29,046 bases of DNA from an uncultured Campylobacter sp. (lineage in GTDB: Bacteria; Campylobacterota; Campylobacteria; Campylobacterales; Campylobacteraceae), in NCBI RefSeq assembly GCF_938045405.1, contig NZ_CALIMW010000146.1, positions 1 to 29,046 of the forward strand, written 5' to 3'. The position numbers and the translations under genes are program-made. Shown here piece by piece: positions 1-7,624 of the stretch; positions within the stretch are counted from its first letter, which is position 1, and the number at the start of each line of letters is the position of its first letter. Below the pieces are notes generated by a model. The model did not search any database. It had not been told where the DNA came from and was given only the letters and a program-made list of their open reading frames with translations.

Positions 1-523
1 AGAATTTTAAAATTTTGTGAAGTAAAATTTCAAAAATACTTTTCGGAATAAAATTCCTACAACTGTCTTTCGCGCAAACTTTGTGAGCCCCTTAACGCTC
101 GCTCGCGAAGCTTGCTTGGACACGGGCGACATCCAAGCAAGACGAAAGTGCGGCGCCGAAAGACGGCATTACAATTAACCTCAGACGTTTCGTAAAAGCA
201 TATACAGGCGGCGTAACCCGCCCTACTCGCAGCCCTCGGGCGCAGCGGGCGAACCGCTCGTGTGCACAGCTTCGGACGCAGAAGCACACCACTCTAGCGC
301 AGTCGGACGCGGGAGCGCAATCGCTCGCACCGCAACCTAAACACAGTGATCCAACGCTCGCATCGCGGCTCACAGCTCGTTCGAGTACAGGGGAAGATAA
401 CTGCTCTGCGCGCGTCAGGTTCATTCAAGCCAAAAATCGAACTAGGCACACGAAACTCATGTTATCGCAAGAACTGCGCGCTTTGAATTCGTTTGAGCGA
501 GGGAGTGCAAACTGCTTAAAATT
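1..523. other. Non-coding stretch downstream of ttcA, no supported gene
   Basis: I see no gene here that I can support. Two minus-strand frames are open for 76 and 110 codons, but their translations are Arg/Ala/Cys/Ser-rich, resemble no family I know, overlap each other and have no convincing ribosome binding site. The first 60 nt and the last 20 nt are rich in AAATTT-type words, like the other spacers. The middle (about 90-420) is distinctly more GC-rich, with several CGCTCG-like words and some inverted repeats, the best being a perfect 10-bp pair at 111-120/132-141. It could be decayed coding DNA or a structured 3' region. Confidence 0.5.
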
Positions 524-1273
524 TTAAAATTTAGGCTCGAAAAAGGTATCTTCGTGGATGTTGGCAAAGGCGGCTTGCAGGCTGATAAAAAACCTCGGAT
601 GGGCCTTTTCGTACTGCGCCAAAAGCTCCTTCGTAGCGGCGCGCGCGGTGGGCTCCTTGCCGCCGTATTGCCTCGCGGGGCAGACCTCCTCCTCGCGCAT
701 GATCGGAAGCTCGTTATCTCTAGCACAGACGGCGATTTGGCGCTCGCGCGTGAGAATAAACGGACGGATGATCACAAGCCCGTTTTCGGCGACATAGCGC
801 GGAGCGAGAGTGCGAAGCGCGCCGTTGAAGGTGAAATTCATAAAAAAGCTCTCCGCGGCGTCGTCGAGGTGGTGGGCGATGGCGATCTTATTAAAGCCGT
901 GTTCGAGCGCGTAGGAGTAGATGTATCCGCGCCTCATACGCGAGCAAAAGCTGCAAAACGTGGTGTTTGCGCGGATCTTTTCCTTGCCGAATTCAAAAAT
1001 TTTAGTATCGATTATCTCGTAGGGGATCTCGTGCTCTTTAAAATGCGCGCTTATCTCGCGCAGATCCTCGCCGATACCGTAAGTAACGGTGACGGCTCGA
1101 AACTCCCAATCTAGCGGGCTTACGCTTTGGAAGTGCTTCAGCACGTGCGCCAAGCTCATGCTGTCCTTACCGCCGCTAAGAGCTAGTAAAATTTTATCGC
1201 CGCGCTCGAACATCTTGTATTTAGCGTTGGTCTGTCCGACGCGGCGAAGTAGCTTTTTGGAGAGGTTTATCAT
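524..1273 (-). CDS. ttcA: tRNA 2-thiocytidine biosynthesis protein TtcA family (short form)
   Basis: PP-loop ATPase of the TtcA family, expected to thiolate cytidine 32 of certain tRNAs in the cytosol using an iron-sulfur cluster. The 249-residue protein has the PP-loop SGGKDS at residues 33-38, a CxxC pair at Cys107 and Cys110, an AHHLDDAAES segment near 134-142, and a third candidate cluster ligand at Cys198 (EEEVCPAR). This matches the family pattern of two cysteines in CxxC plus one distal cysteine. It is shorter than E. coli TtcA (about 311 residues), mainly at the termini. The start overlaps the mtnN stop by 4 nt (ATGA), so it is probably translationally coupled as the last gene of slyD-fabD-mtnN-ttcA. 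The related TtuA/TilS-like thiolases are alternatives, but the CxxC spacing favours TtcA. Confidence 0.85.
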   Translation of the reverse strand: MINLSKKLLRRVGQTNAKYKMFERGDKILLALSGGKDSMSLAHVLKHFQSVSPLDWEFRAVTVTYGIGEDLREISAHFKEHEIPYEIIDTKIFEFGKEKIRANTTFCSFCSRMRRGYIYSYALEHGFNKIAIAHHLDDAAESFFMNFTFNGALRTLAPRYVAENGLVIIRPFILTRERQIAVCARDNELPIMREEEVCPARQYGGKEPTARAATKELLAQYEKAHPRFFISLQAAFANIHEDTFFEPKF

Positions 1274-1968
1274 AACCTTTCGATCATTTTTAGGACGAAA
1301 TTTGCGCTCGTCTGCGCGCTTTTTACCATAAACTCGTCAAAGTCAAACTCCGCTTTGTGTCCCGCCTCGTCGCTTATCGCGCGCAGTATGCAAAACGGCA
1401 CGCCCAGCGCGTCGCACACCTGCGCTACGCTCGCTCCCTCCATCTCGACCGCGCTTGCATCAAACGTCCGCTCGATCCAGCTCTTGCGCTCCTCGCCGCT
1501 TACGAACTGATCGCCGCTAGCGATGACGCCCGATTTTAGCGTGATGCCTAGCTGCTCGGCAACGCTTTGCGCGATAGAATTTAGCTTCGCGTCGGTTTGG
1601 ACTGAAATTTTACTTCCCGGCACGAATCCGTGCGGATGCCCAAACGCCGTAATGTCCAGATCGTGCTGCACGAGTGCGGTGGCGTATAAAATTTCGCCGA
1701 TCTTGATGCCGCTCTTCAAAGCCCCCGCGACGCCCGTAAAGATAAGCGCGCGCGCGCCGAATTTCTCGATCATGACCGTAGCGGTCAGGGCGGAATTTAC
1801 CTTGCCAATCTTCGAATACGCGATCACGAGATCGTGGCCGTTAAGCTTAGCGGCGTAGAATTTATTATTCGCGTGCTCCACAGCCTCCACGCTCACGCCA
1901 CGCTCGCGCAGCGCGGATAGCAGCGGCTCGATCTCTTCGGGCATGGCGCCCAGAATCGCTACTCTCAT
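1270..1968 (-). CDS. mtnN: 5'-methylthioadenosine/S-adenosylhomocysteine nucleosidase
   Basis: Cytosolic nucleosidase that cleaves adenine from methylthioadenosine and S-adenosylhomocysteine. In Campylobacter the same enzyme type is known to act on 6-amino-6-deoxyfutalosine in menaquinone synthesis. At 232 residues it has the normal family length. It begins with the family signature MRVAILGAMPEEI, giving the catalytic Glu12. The substrate-binding VEMEGAS segment (Glu175, Glu177) and SDEAG with the catalytic Asp200 are all present, as is the GVAG glycine turn near 79-82. Both ends overlap neighbours by 4 nt (fabD upstream, ttcA downstream), so it is an internal operon gene. Formerly called pfs. 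Confidence 0.95.
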   Translation of the reverse strand: MRVAILGAMPEEIEPLLSALRERGVSVEAVEHANNKFYAAKLNGHDLVIAYSKIGKVNSALTATVMIEKFGARALIFTGVAGALKSGIKIGEILYATALVQHDLDITAFGHPHGFVPGSKISVQTDAKLNSIAQSVAEQLGITLKSGVIASGDQFVSGEERKSWIERTFDASAVEMEGASVAQVCDALGVPFCILRAISDEAGHKAEFDFDEFMVKSAQTSANFVLKMIERL

Positions 1969-2909
1969 CCGTTTTCCTTTGCAAATTTCAGAAACTCGTC
2001 TAAGCTCGCAAGATCCGTGATGCTAAAGGTCGGCTTTTGCGTGATCTTTTTGTTTATACCTTTTAAAACCGCCGCACCGAACTCGACGAAGCAGTCTGCC
2101 TCGCCCTCGTAATTTTTGATACTTTGCTTGTAAAGCACGGGGCCAATAAGTTGGGCTCTAAGTAGCTCCAGCGCTTCGGATTTCGTCGTGTATGCGCGCG
2201 CCGTGGCGTTAGCAACGACTGGAGCGAAACTCTCTTTTAGCGCGGGGCGTAAAAATTCCAAAAGCTCGTTGCTGGCGCTTTGTAGCATAGGGCAGTGGCT
2301 CGCGACGCTCATATTAAGTAGCATCGCACGCTTTGCGCCCGCGGCTTTAAACTCGCCTTCGAGTGCTGCGAGATCATCTTTTTTGCCCGCGACTACGATC
2401 TGCCCATCGCAGTTATAATTCGCCGCCCAAACCTGCCTACCGGCGCTCGCCGCATCCGCGCAAATTTTTTCAACTGCCTCGTCGGCAAGAGCTAAGATCA
2501 CCATCATTCCGGCGCCTTTGCCCTCGCAGGCGCTCTGCATGAGCCTGCCGCGAATATTTACTAGCTTTAACATCTGCTTCGGCTCTATGCCTCCCGCAGC
2601 GCTTAGCGCGCTAAACTCGCCCAGTGAGTGTCCGAGCAAAAACTGCGGAGCAATGCTAAGCTTTTCTTGATCCGCTCTTTCTTGCAGCGCCGCAAGCGCC
2701 ATCATGGAATTTAATGCAATCGCGGGCTGCGTAAATTCCGAAACGCCAAGCTTGTCGTTAGGTTCAAACAGTAAATTTTTAAAATCGATGCCCGTAAATT
2801 TTGAAGCCTCATCCAAAAGCGCGCGCGCAGAGGCGGAGTTTTCGTAAAACTCCCTGCCCATGCCTACGCTTTGGCAGCCCTGTCCGGGGAAGATAAAAGC
2901 GAATTTCAT
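1965..2909 (-). CDS. fabD: Malonyl-CoA:ACP transacylase FabD
   Basis: Transfers malonyl groups from CoA to acyl carrier protein to feed type II fatty-acid synthesis in the cytosol. The 314-residue protein starts MKFAFIFPGQGCQ, the typical FabD N-terminus, has QPAI at 61-64 and the nucleophile elbow GHSLGE with Ser95, followed by the SVASHCP segment carrying the likely catalytic His. The frame stays open for 25 more codons upstream into slyD, but that extension is Arg-rich and unlike FabD. An AGGA overlapping the slyD stop codon fits a start at 2909. The gene lies 8 nt after slyD and overlaps mtnN by 4 nt. Confidence 0.95.
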   Translation of the reverse strand: MKFAFIFPGQGCQSVGMGREFYENSASARALLDEASKFTGIDFKNLLFEPNDKLGVSEFTQPAIALNSMMALAALQERADQEKLSIAPQFLLGHSLGEFSALSAAGGIEPKQMLKLVNIRGRLMQSACEGKGAGMMVILALADEAVEKICADAASAGRQVWAANYNCDGQIVVAGKKDDLAALEGEFKAAGAKRAMLLNMSVASHCPMLQSASNELLEFLRPALKESFAPVVANATARAYTTKSEALELLRAQLIGPVLYKQSIKNYEGEADCFVEFGAAVLKGINKKITQKPTFSITDLASLDEFLKFAKENG

Positions 2910-2917
2910 AAAAAATC

Positions 2918-3568
2918 CTAATGCTCGTGGTGGTGCCCGCCGCAGCACTCGTGATCTTTTCCGTGATCGTGACCTCCGCAGCATTCATGACCGTCTGCAT
3001 GCCCATGACCTCCGCAACACTCGTGATCCTCTGCGTGATCGTGTCCGTGTCCGCCGCAACACTCGTGTCCCTCGTGATGATGGTTATGTCCGCAACCGCA
3101 GCTGTGCGCACCCTCCGGCTGCCCGGTAAGAATTTCGTCCGCCGTCGCTTCGCGGTTCTCGACGATTTTTACGTTAAATTCCAGCTCCTTGCCCGCGAAT
3201 GGATGGTTAAAGTCGATGGTGACATCCTGCTCGCCGATAGCTTTAACGCTCACGCGGGTAGTCGCGCCGTCCTCCGCCTGACCGAAAAGCTCCATGCCTA
3301 CCGCCAGATCGATGCCCGCAAACTGCTCTTTAGGCAGGATTTGCACGGCGTCTTCTCTATACTCGCCGACCCCGTCACTAGGGCTTATTAGAACCGTTTT
3401 GCTCTCGCCCGCTTGTAGATTTAAAATTTCATCTTCCAGCTTTTGGATGATTTGATCTTTGCCGCTAAGAAAGGTGATCGGATCGGAGTTTAAATTTGAC
3501 TCTAAAATTTCACCGGTTTTGCCGTCTTTTAGCTCATAATGCATCTTTATAACTCGGTTGTTAGCCAT
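2918..3568 (-). CDS. slyD: FKBP-type peptidyl-prolyl isomerase SlyD with long Cys/His-rich tail
   Basis: Cytosolic prolyl isomerase/chaperone of the SlyD group, whose metal-binding tail is linked in other bacteria to nickel delivery for hydrogenase. Residues 1-70 and 120-150 form the split FKBP domain (LKDGKTGEIL, PITFLSG). Residues 71-120 match the insert-in-flap chaperone domain (AVQILPKEQF). Residues 155-216 are a tail with 20 His and 10 Cys, built around four copies of HECCGGH spaced 12-14 residues apart. The start has a good AGGAG site 7 nt upstream. A TATAAAAT about 31 nt upstream could be its promoter, making this the first gene of slyD-fabD-mtnN-ttcA. The tail length and regularity are the unusual feature; the enzyme assignment is secure. 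Confidence 0.95.
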   Translation of the reverse strand: MANNRVIKMHYELKDGKTGEILESNLNSDPITFLSGKDQIIQKLEDEILNLQAGESKTVLISPSDGVGEYREDAVQILPKEQFAGIDLAVGMELFGQAEDGATTRVSVKAIGEQDVTIDFNHPFAGKELEFNVKIVENREATADEILTGQPEGAHSCGCGHNHHHEGHECCGGHGHDHAEDHECCGGHGHADGHECCGGHDHGKDHECCGGHHHEH

Positions 3569-3598
3569 AGTTTTCTCCTGTTTAGAATTTTATTTTTG

Positions 3599-3606
3599 AT
3601 TTTATA
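3599..3606 (-). promoter_or_regulatory. Possible -10 box for the slyD operon
   Basis: The minus strand reads TATAAAAT, ending 31 nt before the slyD ATG, in the 50-nt gap after cpoB. No clear -35 box is visible, which is normal for Campylobacter vegetative promoters. The AT-rich setting makes a chance match possible. Confidence 0.35.
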
Positions 3607-3618
3607 TTTAAATTTAGG

Positions 3619-4449
3619 TTATCTAGCGGGCGCGGCTTTAGCTTCTTTGGAATCTGGGTATGAAGCTTTTAGCGCTTTGTAGAATTTATTTGCGCTGTCT
3701 TTATCGCCGATCTTATCGAAGCTGATCGCGGTGTGATAGAGGAGTTTTGGGGTGTAGTCTTGGCTCTCGTTGTGCGAGATGCTCTTTTTATAATAGTTTA
3801 TCGCTTCTGCGTATGAGCCGGAAAAATATGAAATTTCGCCCAGCATATAGTTTGCCTTAGCGGGCTTGTAGTTCTTAGATACTAAATAATTGTAGCGCTC
3901 TTTTGCGCCGGAATAGTCTTTTTTGGCATATAAAGCGTCAGCTTCTTTCAATACTGAAGCTTGATCTTTTGATTTAAAATCGGAGTCTGATTTTGCACTA
4001 GCAGGGACTGAAACAGTGCCTGCGTCTAATTCAGCGTTTTTTTTTACGCTGCCGCTGCTGCCTAATTTTTTATTGATTTCAGCAATTTGGGCTTTTATAG
4101 TTGCGATATCTCGTTTCATCTGATCTAGCTCGCTGTTGCCTTGGCTTTTGCCGGTAGCGCGAATTTCTAGATCCGCCACCCTGTTTTCCAGGTTCGAAAT
4201 TTTAGAATTTGTTCCTTCAAGGACGCTTCGCAAACCTTCGACACTCTCGCGTGTATTATCTACACTAGTTTGCATCTCGCTTATACGCTTGCGGTTGTCG
4301 CGCAATACTTGTTCGTTTTCGGTTAGTCCATAAGAGCTACCTGAATCAATATTGCCAGCATCAAATGCAGAAGTTTCTGCATTTAAAAAAGTGGCAGCTC
4401 CCAAAAGAGCCGCCACCGTGAAATTTTTAAATTTCAAATTAGAATCCAA
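3619..4449 (-). CDS. cpoB: Tol-Pal accessory protein CpoB/YbgF (coiled coil plus TPR)
   Basis: Periplasmic Tol-Pal partner which in E. coli coordinates peptidoglycan synthesis with outer-membrane constriction. Visible parts of the 276-residue product: an N-terminal signal-like stretch (about 8-28, hydrophobic then AETSA), a heptad-like coiled coil at about 45-130 (NSKISNLENRVADLEIR), a Ser/Lys-rich linker, and TPR-like repeats from about 162 to the end (ADALYAKKDYSGAKERY, YMLGEISYFSGSYAEAI). The start is uncertain. No ATG fits; the frame opens with TTG at 4449, overlapping the end of pal by 11 nt. A second TTG at 4437, just after the pal stop, would give the cleaner signal peptide MKFKNFTVAALLGAATFLNA. 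It is co-transcribed with pal. Confidence 0.9.
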   Translation of the reverse strand: MDSNLKFKNFTVAALLGAATFLNAETSAFDAGNIDSGSSYGLTENEQVLRDNRKRISEMQTSVDNTRESVEGLRSVLEGTNSKISNLENRVADLEIRATGKSQGNSELDQMKRDIATIKAQIAEINKKLGSSGSVKKNAELDAGTVSVPASAKSDSDFKSKDQASVLKEADALYAKKDYSGAKERYNYLVSKNYKPAKANYMLGEISYFSGSYAEAINYYKKSISHNESQDYTPKLLYHTAISFDKIGDKDSANKFYKALKASYPDSKEAKAAPAR

Positions 4450-4912
4450 CTTTGAATTCGTCGCGTCTGTTTTGAGCGTCGCACTCTTTAGAATGCTCTG
4501 TGCAAGCCATATTGCTCTCGCCGTAGCTTACTACGGAAATTCTGCTCTCATTTACGCCTTGAGCAACCAATGCGTCTTTAGCTGCAGTAGCTCTCTTTAG
4601 ACCAAGAGCATAGTTGTACTCATCAGAACCCCACTCGTCGCAGTTACCCTCAACTTTAACGGTTAGAGACTCTGCGCCTGCTTGGTTGAATAAAGCTGCG
4701 TTATTATTGATTGTGCCTTGTTGATCGGCTCTAATATTAAATTTATCAAAGTCGAAATAAACAGTACCAACTTCACTTTGGATCTGAGATGCCAAAGCAG
4801 CTAGTCTATCTGCATTACTTGTGCTTGTAGTATCGGCCTCTGGGGTCTTTTTAGAACAACCGCTCAATAATAGAGCAGCAACTGCTATCGAAGATAAAAC
4901 TAAATGTTTCAT
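4439..4912 (-). CDS. pal: Peptidoglycan-associated lipoprotein Pal (Omp18-type)
   Basis: Outer-membrane lipoprotein that tethers the outer membrane to peptidoglycan and is the target of TolB/TolA. The 157-residue precursor has a short signal with lipobox LLSGC (Cys19 lipidated), a Thr/Ser-rich linker to about 35, then an OmpA-like peptidoglycan-binding domain. The domain contains VEGNCDEWGSDEYN (87-100) and the C-terminal CDAQNRRDEF. The Cys-containing GNCDEWG version of the usual GHTDERG is, as I recall, characteristic of Campylobacter Pal/Omp18. A 55-nt gap separates it from tolB and contains a strong extended -10 element, so pal-cpoB has its own promoter as well as possible readthrough from tolB. 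Confidence 0.96.
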   Translation of the reverse strand: MKHLVLSSIAVAALLLSGCSKKTPEADTTSTSNADRLAALASQIQSEVGTVYFDFDKFNIRADQQGTINNNAALFNQAGAESLTVKVEGNCDEWGSDEYNYALGLKRATAAKDALVAQGVNESRISVVSYGESNMACTEHSKECDAQNRRDEFKVGF

Positions 4913-4941
4913 TTTCTATCCTTTCAAAAAAAATTGAAGTC

Positions 4942-4950
4942 ATTATATCA
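4942..4950 (-). promoter_or_regulatory. Extended -10 promoter of pal-cpoB
   Basis: The minus strand reads TGATATAAT, a perfect extended -10, about 30 nt upstream of the pal ATG and within the tolB-pal gap. No good -35 is seen. It would allow the abundant lipoprotein Pal to be made independently of the long atp-tol transcript. Confidence 0.6.
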
Positions 4951-4967
4951 CGAGATTTTTTAATATT

Positions 4968-6215
4968 TTACCAATCAACCGATTGAATTTTACCCACTCT
5001 TAACGGAAATTGAAAACTTTTATTCTCGTTAACTCTGATAATACCTACCGAGCTTCCGCTGCCGTCTTGCTTGATAAACATAATGCTGCCGCCATCGCTA
5101 GAAAATCTAGGAAACATATTTTTGCCGCTAGCCGTTAACTGGCGAATCATATCGGTTTGAGTTGAGATTAAATATATATTAAATCCGCCCCCGCCGTCGC
5201 GACTAGAGTAAGTAACATAATTGCCATTTGTGCTGATGGAGTTATTGTTTTTGCCGTGATAGACGAGCTGCTGAACGTTGCCGCCATTTATGCTAGTGGC
5301 GAATACGTTTGGATAACCCAGACGATCGCTCACAAAAGCCACGCGCGAATCGCCGTCGATAAAATTTCCATTTACATCAATGCCTGCATAATCAGTAATT
5401 TGCTTAGCGCTGCCCGAGGCTATATCATATAAATAAATATCGGGTTGATCTTTAGGCGCATTGGTGATTAGAAGCTTTCTGCCGTCGGCGCTTACATCTG
5501 AAGCTATCGTCATGCCATGACCGGTAAAAATTTTACTCTTGCTACCGTTGGATAGATTAAATTTATAGATAGCGGGCGTATTTTTATTGACATAGTAGGT
5601 ATAATAAAATTCGTTCTGCGCTGCGCTTGCCCATTTAGGGAAGATATTTAATCCGCCGCGAAGCACAACCTGCTGGTAAGTAAGCGTATAGTCAGCCACC
5701 ATGATCTCGCTCTCACGCGTCGAAGTGTAGCGAGAGAGCAAAATCATCTCCTTCATCCAATCGACGTTTGAGTACCCTAGCTGCTTGACGATCTCAGATA
5801 CCGCCATGTGTGCCAAAAACGGATACTTTTCGGCATTTGAAAGCGTAAAGCTCTTCTCGTACATCACCCTGCCGCTGTTTGCCTCAAGCACTTTGGCTTT
5901 TAGGCTCATCGGCGAGCTTTTATCACTTACTGCGTAACGCACGATAAGAGCGGCACCGCTAGAGCCTAGATTGTCGGAAGCGCCCGCATCATAGCTGCTT
6001 TGTAGATACTCGTCGCTGACTTCAAAAGTCGCGCCGACCTTTAGATCGCCCACCATAAGTTTAAAGAATTTGTTGCCAAATTCTGAATTTGCAAGGTTCG
6101 ATGCATCTTGAACGACGATTTTAGGTAGATTTACCCCTTCGTTTACGATAGACATAGTCGCATCTGCCGCGAAAATGCTACTACAAAATGCAAGAATCAA
6201 AAGTAGTTTCTTCAT
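4968..6215 (-). CDS. tolB: Tol-Pal system protein TolB
   Basis: Periplasmic beta-propeller protein linking TolA and Pal. The 415-residue precursor has a signal peptide (1-16, MKKLLLILAFCSSIFA). An N-terminal alpha/beta domain with family-typical features (LVVRYAV-like strand, LAHMAVSEIVKQL) runs to about 175. A C-terminal propeller of WD40-like blades follows, recognisable from repeated YLYDIASGSAKQIT, VAFVSDRLGYPNVFATSI and FPRFSSDGGSIMFI motifs. Length is typical for TolB. Its start overlaps the upstream small TolA-like gene by 4 nt, so it is translationally coupled to it. Confidence 0.95.
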   Translation of the reverse strand: MKKLLLILAFCSSIFAADATMSIVNEGVNLPKIVVQDASNLANSEFGNKFFKLMVGDLKVGATFEVSDEYLQSSYDAGASDNLGSSGAALIVRYAVSDKSSPMSLKAKVLEANSGRVMYEKSFTLSNAEKYPFLAHMAVSEIVKQLGYSNVDWMKEMILLSRYTSTRESEIMVADYTLTYQQVVLRGGLNIFPKWASAAQNEFYYTYYVNKNTPAIYKFNLSNGSKSKIFTGHGMTIASDVSADGRKLLITNAPKDQPDIYLYDIASGSAKQITDYAGIDVNGNFIDGDSRVAFVSDRLGYPNVFATSINGGNVQQLVYHGKNNNSISTNGNYVTYSSRDGGGGFNIYLISTQTDMIRQLTASGKNMFPRFSSDGGSIMFIKQDGSGSSVGIIRVNENKSFQFPLRVGKIQSVDW

Positions 6216-6625
6216 CTTTTCTCCTTAATTTGATCTGATTTAACATTATATTTTAAAAAAATCGCAAATTTACGAGGCTTATTGTCTGGCGCTTTTACAA
6301 AGCGTTGTTCCGAAAGCCTCACCAAAAAGTTCTTAAGTTTTTTGCGGAATATTTCATCCCCCTCCAAATAATCTGTGCTATAATCAATAACTTTCCCATC
6401 AGCACTTAAGCTTACGTTGAGTAGCACGCTGCCTTCAGCAGGAGTCATTTTTTGCGCCCACCACAAATAACCCAGCTGCTTTTTAACATCATTATAATAA
6501 ATTTTAATTTTATAGGAATTTTGAATTTCGGTGTTTAAATTTGAAGAGGTAGAATTTTTAGCAGAATCCACATCTTCTGCAAAAAGCATACAGCAAAAGG
6601 CAAAAATACAAAAAAGTCTCTTCAC
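6212..6625 (-). CDS. Small secreted protein resembling the C-terminal domain of TolA/TonB
   Basis: The 137-residue product has a signal peptide (about 1-16, MKRLFCIFAFCCMLFA) and one domain (about 41-126). That domain lines up with the C-terminal domain of the TolA encoded immediately upstream: IYYNDVKKQLGYLWW against AYYGAIEKKLQVLW, LSADGKVIDY against FSADGRVADY, and LKNFLVRLSEQRFVKAPD against LRDFLDNLSTQSFPKSPD. It has no membrane anchor segment and no Pro/Lys linker, so it should be free in the periplasm. It sits 18 nt after tolA and overlaps tolB by 4 nt. It probably arose by duplication of TolA domain III and may bind TolB, Pal or the outer membrane; that role is inferred only from homology and position. 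Confidence 0.8.
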   Translation of the reverse strand: MKRLFCIFAFCCMLFAEDVDSAKNSTSSNLNTEIQNSYKIKIYYNDVKKQLGYLWWAQKMTPAEGSVLLNVSLSADGKVIDYSTDYLEGDEIFRKKLKNFLVRLSEQRFVKAPDNKPRKFAIFLKYNVKSDQIKEKR

Positions 6626-6643
6626 TTTTTTTCCTTACAAATT

Positions 6644-7624
6644 CTAATTTGTCTTCATTACGTCGGACATCCTAGTATCAATCTCGTGCGACGCTCCGTC
6701 GGGAGATTTCGGGAAACTCTGAGTCGATAGATTATCCAAAAAATCTCGCAACTTCTGGTTAAATTCCGTCTCTCGCCCCAGCTCTATAATAGTATAATCC
6801 GCTACTCGCCCATCTGCGCTAAAGACTATCTTAATCCTTGCGTCGTCCTTCGCGGTCGCCACATATCTGCTCCATAGAACTTGAAGCTTCTTCTCGATAG
6901 CGCCGTAATAAGCGTTATACTCGCCCGTCCTTTGCGTCCTGCCGCCAAGCTTATCGGATTTGACGACAGCATTTTTAGATGCCGCTTTATCCTTAGCACT
7001 AGAGGTGGCGGTTTCTTTATCGGACTTTTTGTTACTCTGAACGGCGTCGCTAGCTTTAGCGCTCTCCTCAAGCTTCTTATTGTCCTTAGTCGTATCCGAA
7101 AAAAGATCGCTCAAGCTCGGTTTTTCCTCTTTTTTTGGCTCCGGCTTAGTTTCCTCTTTTTTCTCTACTACTTTTTCGGAAGGTTTATCTTCCAACTTAG
7201 GCTCAGGCTTGGGCTCCTCTTTTTTGGGCTCAGCTTTAGGCTCGTCCTTTTTAGGTTCCGGCTTCGGCTCTTCCTTCGGCTTTTCGGGCTCTTTCGGCTT
7301 TGCCTGCACCGGAGGCGGCGGAACTACTTGCGCCGTAGTCTTAATTTTATCCTCCGGCACGTCCTTAATATTCTTATTTTCAAACTCGCCCTGCTTCGTT
7401 TCTTTAGCGATTTCAGGCGCGGACGGAAGTTTATCATCTATTTCGAAATCAAAAGTAACATCCATATAATCGTTGGGATTGTCGGTATATTTTTTAAATT
7501 TTTCCTGCGGCTTTGAAATTTGATATAAAAGAACGAAAATCACCAGCAGATAGGCAAAAAGGGCGATTAAAAACGATTTAAAATTATCGTATTTAACCCC
7601 CGTAAAATTTGAATAATTAGCCAT
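6644..7624 (-). CDS. tolA: TolA/TonB-family energy-transducing protein
   Basis: Inner-membrane protein that transmits force from the TolQ-TolR proton channel across the periplasm. The 326 residues comprise a short cytoplasmic start, one transmembrane helix (about 16-35), a Pro-Lys-Glu linker (about 100-170, many EPKPEPKKEE-like units), a Ser/Lys-rich second linker, and a C-terminal globular domain (about 235-318). The Pro-rich linker is more TonB-like than the helical linker of E. coli TolA, but the position between tolR and tolB makes TolA the functional call. It overlaps the end of tolR by 8 nt. Its C-terminal domain is repeated as a free secreted protein in the next gene. Confidence 0.85.
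   Translation of the reverse strand: MANYSNFTGVKYDNFKSFLIALFAYLLVIFVLLYQISKPQEKFKKYTDNPNDYMDVTFDFEIDDKLPSAPEIAKETKQGEFENKNIKDVPEDKIKTTAQVVPPPPVQAKPKEPEKPKEEPKPEPKKDEPKAEPKKEEPKPEPKLEDKPSEKVVEKKEETKPEPKKEEKPSLSDLFSDTTKDNKKLEESAKASDAVQSNKKSDKETATSSAKDKAASKNAVVKSDKLGGRTQRTGEYNAYYGAIEKKLQVLWSRYVATAKDDARIKIVFSADGRVADYTIIELGRETEFNQKLRDFLDNLSTQSFPKSPDGASHEIDTRMSDVMKTN

Noticed and set aside
57..424. Two overlapping minus-strand open frames (76 and 110 codons)
   Set aside because: No ribosome site, no recognisable domain, Arg/Cys/Ala/Ser-biased composition expected of a GC-rich non-coding patch, and they overlap each other.
554..1114. Plus-strand open frame of 186 codons
   Set aside because: Antisense to ttcA, whose motifs are clear; long antisense frames are common in GC-rich coding DNA.
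2921..3391. Plus-strand open frame opposite slyD encoding Val/Ala/Met-rich repeats
   Set aside because: Mirror of the Cys/His repeats and FKBP domain of slyD; the hydrophobic character simply reflects antisense of His/Cys codons.
6881..7516. Plus-strand frame rich in Leu/Phe/Arg
   Set aside because: Antisense of the Pro/Lys/Glu linker of TolA; no start signal.
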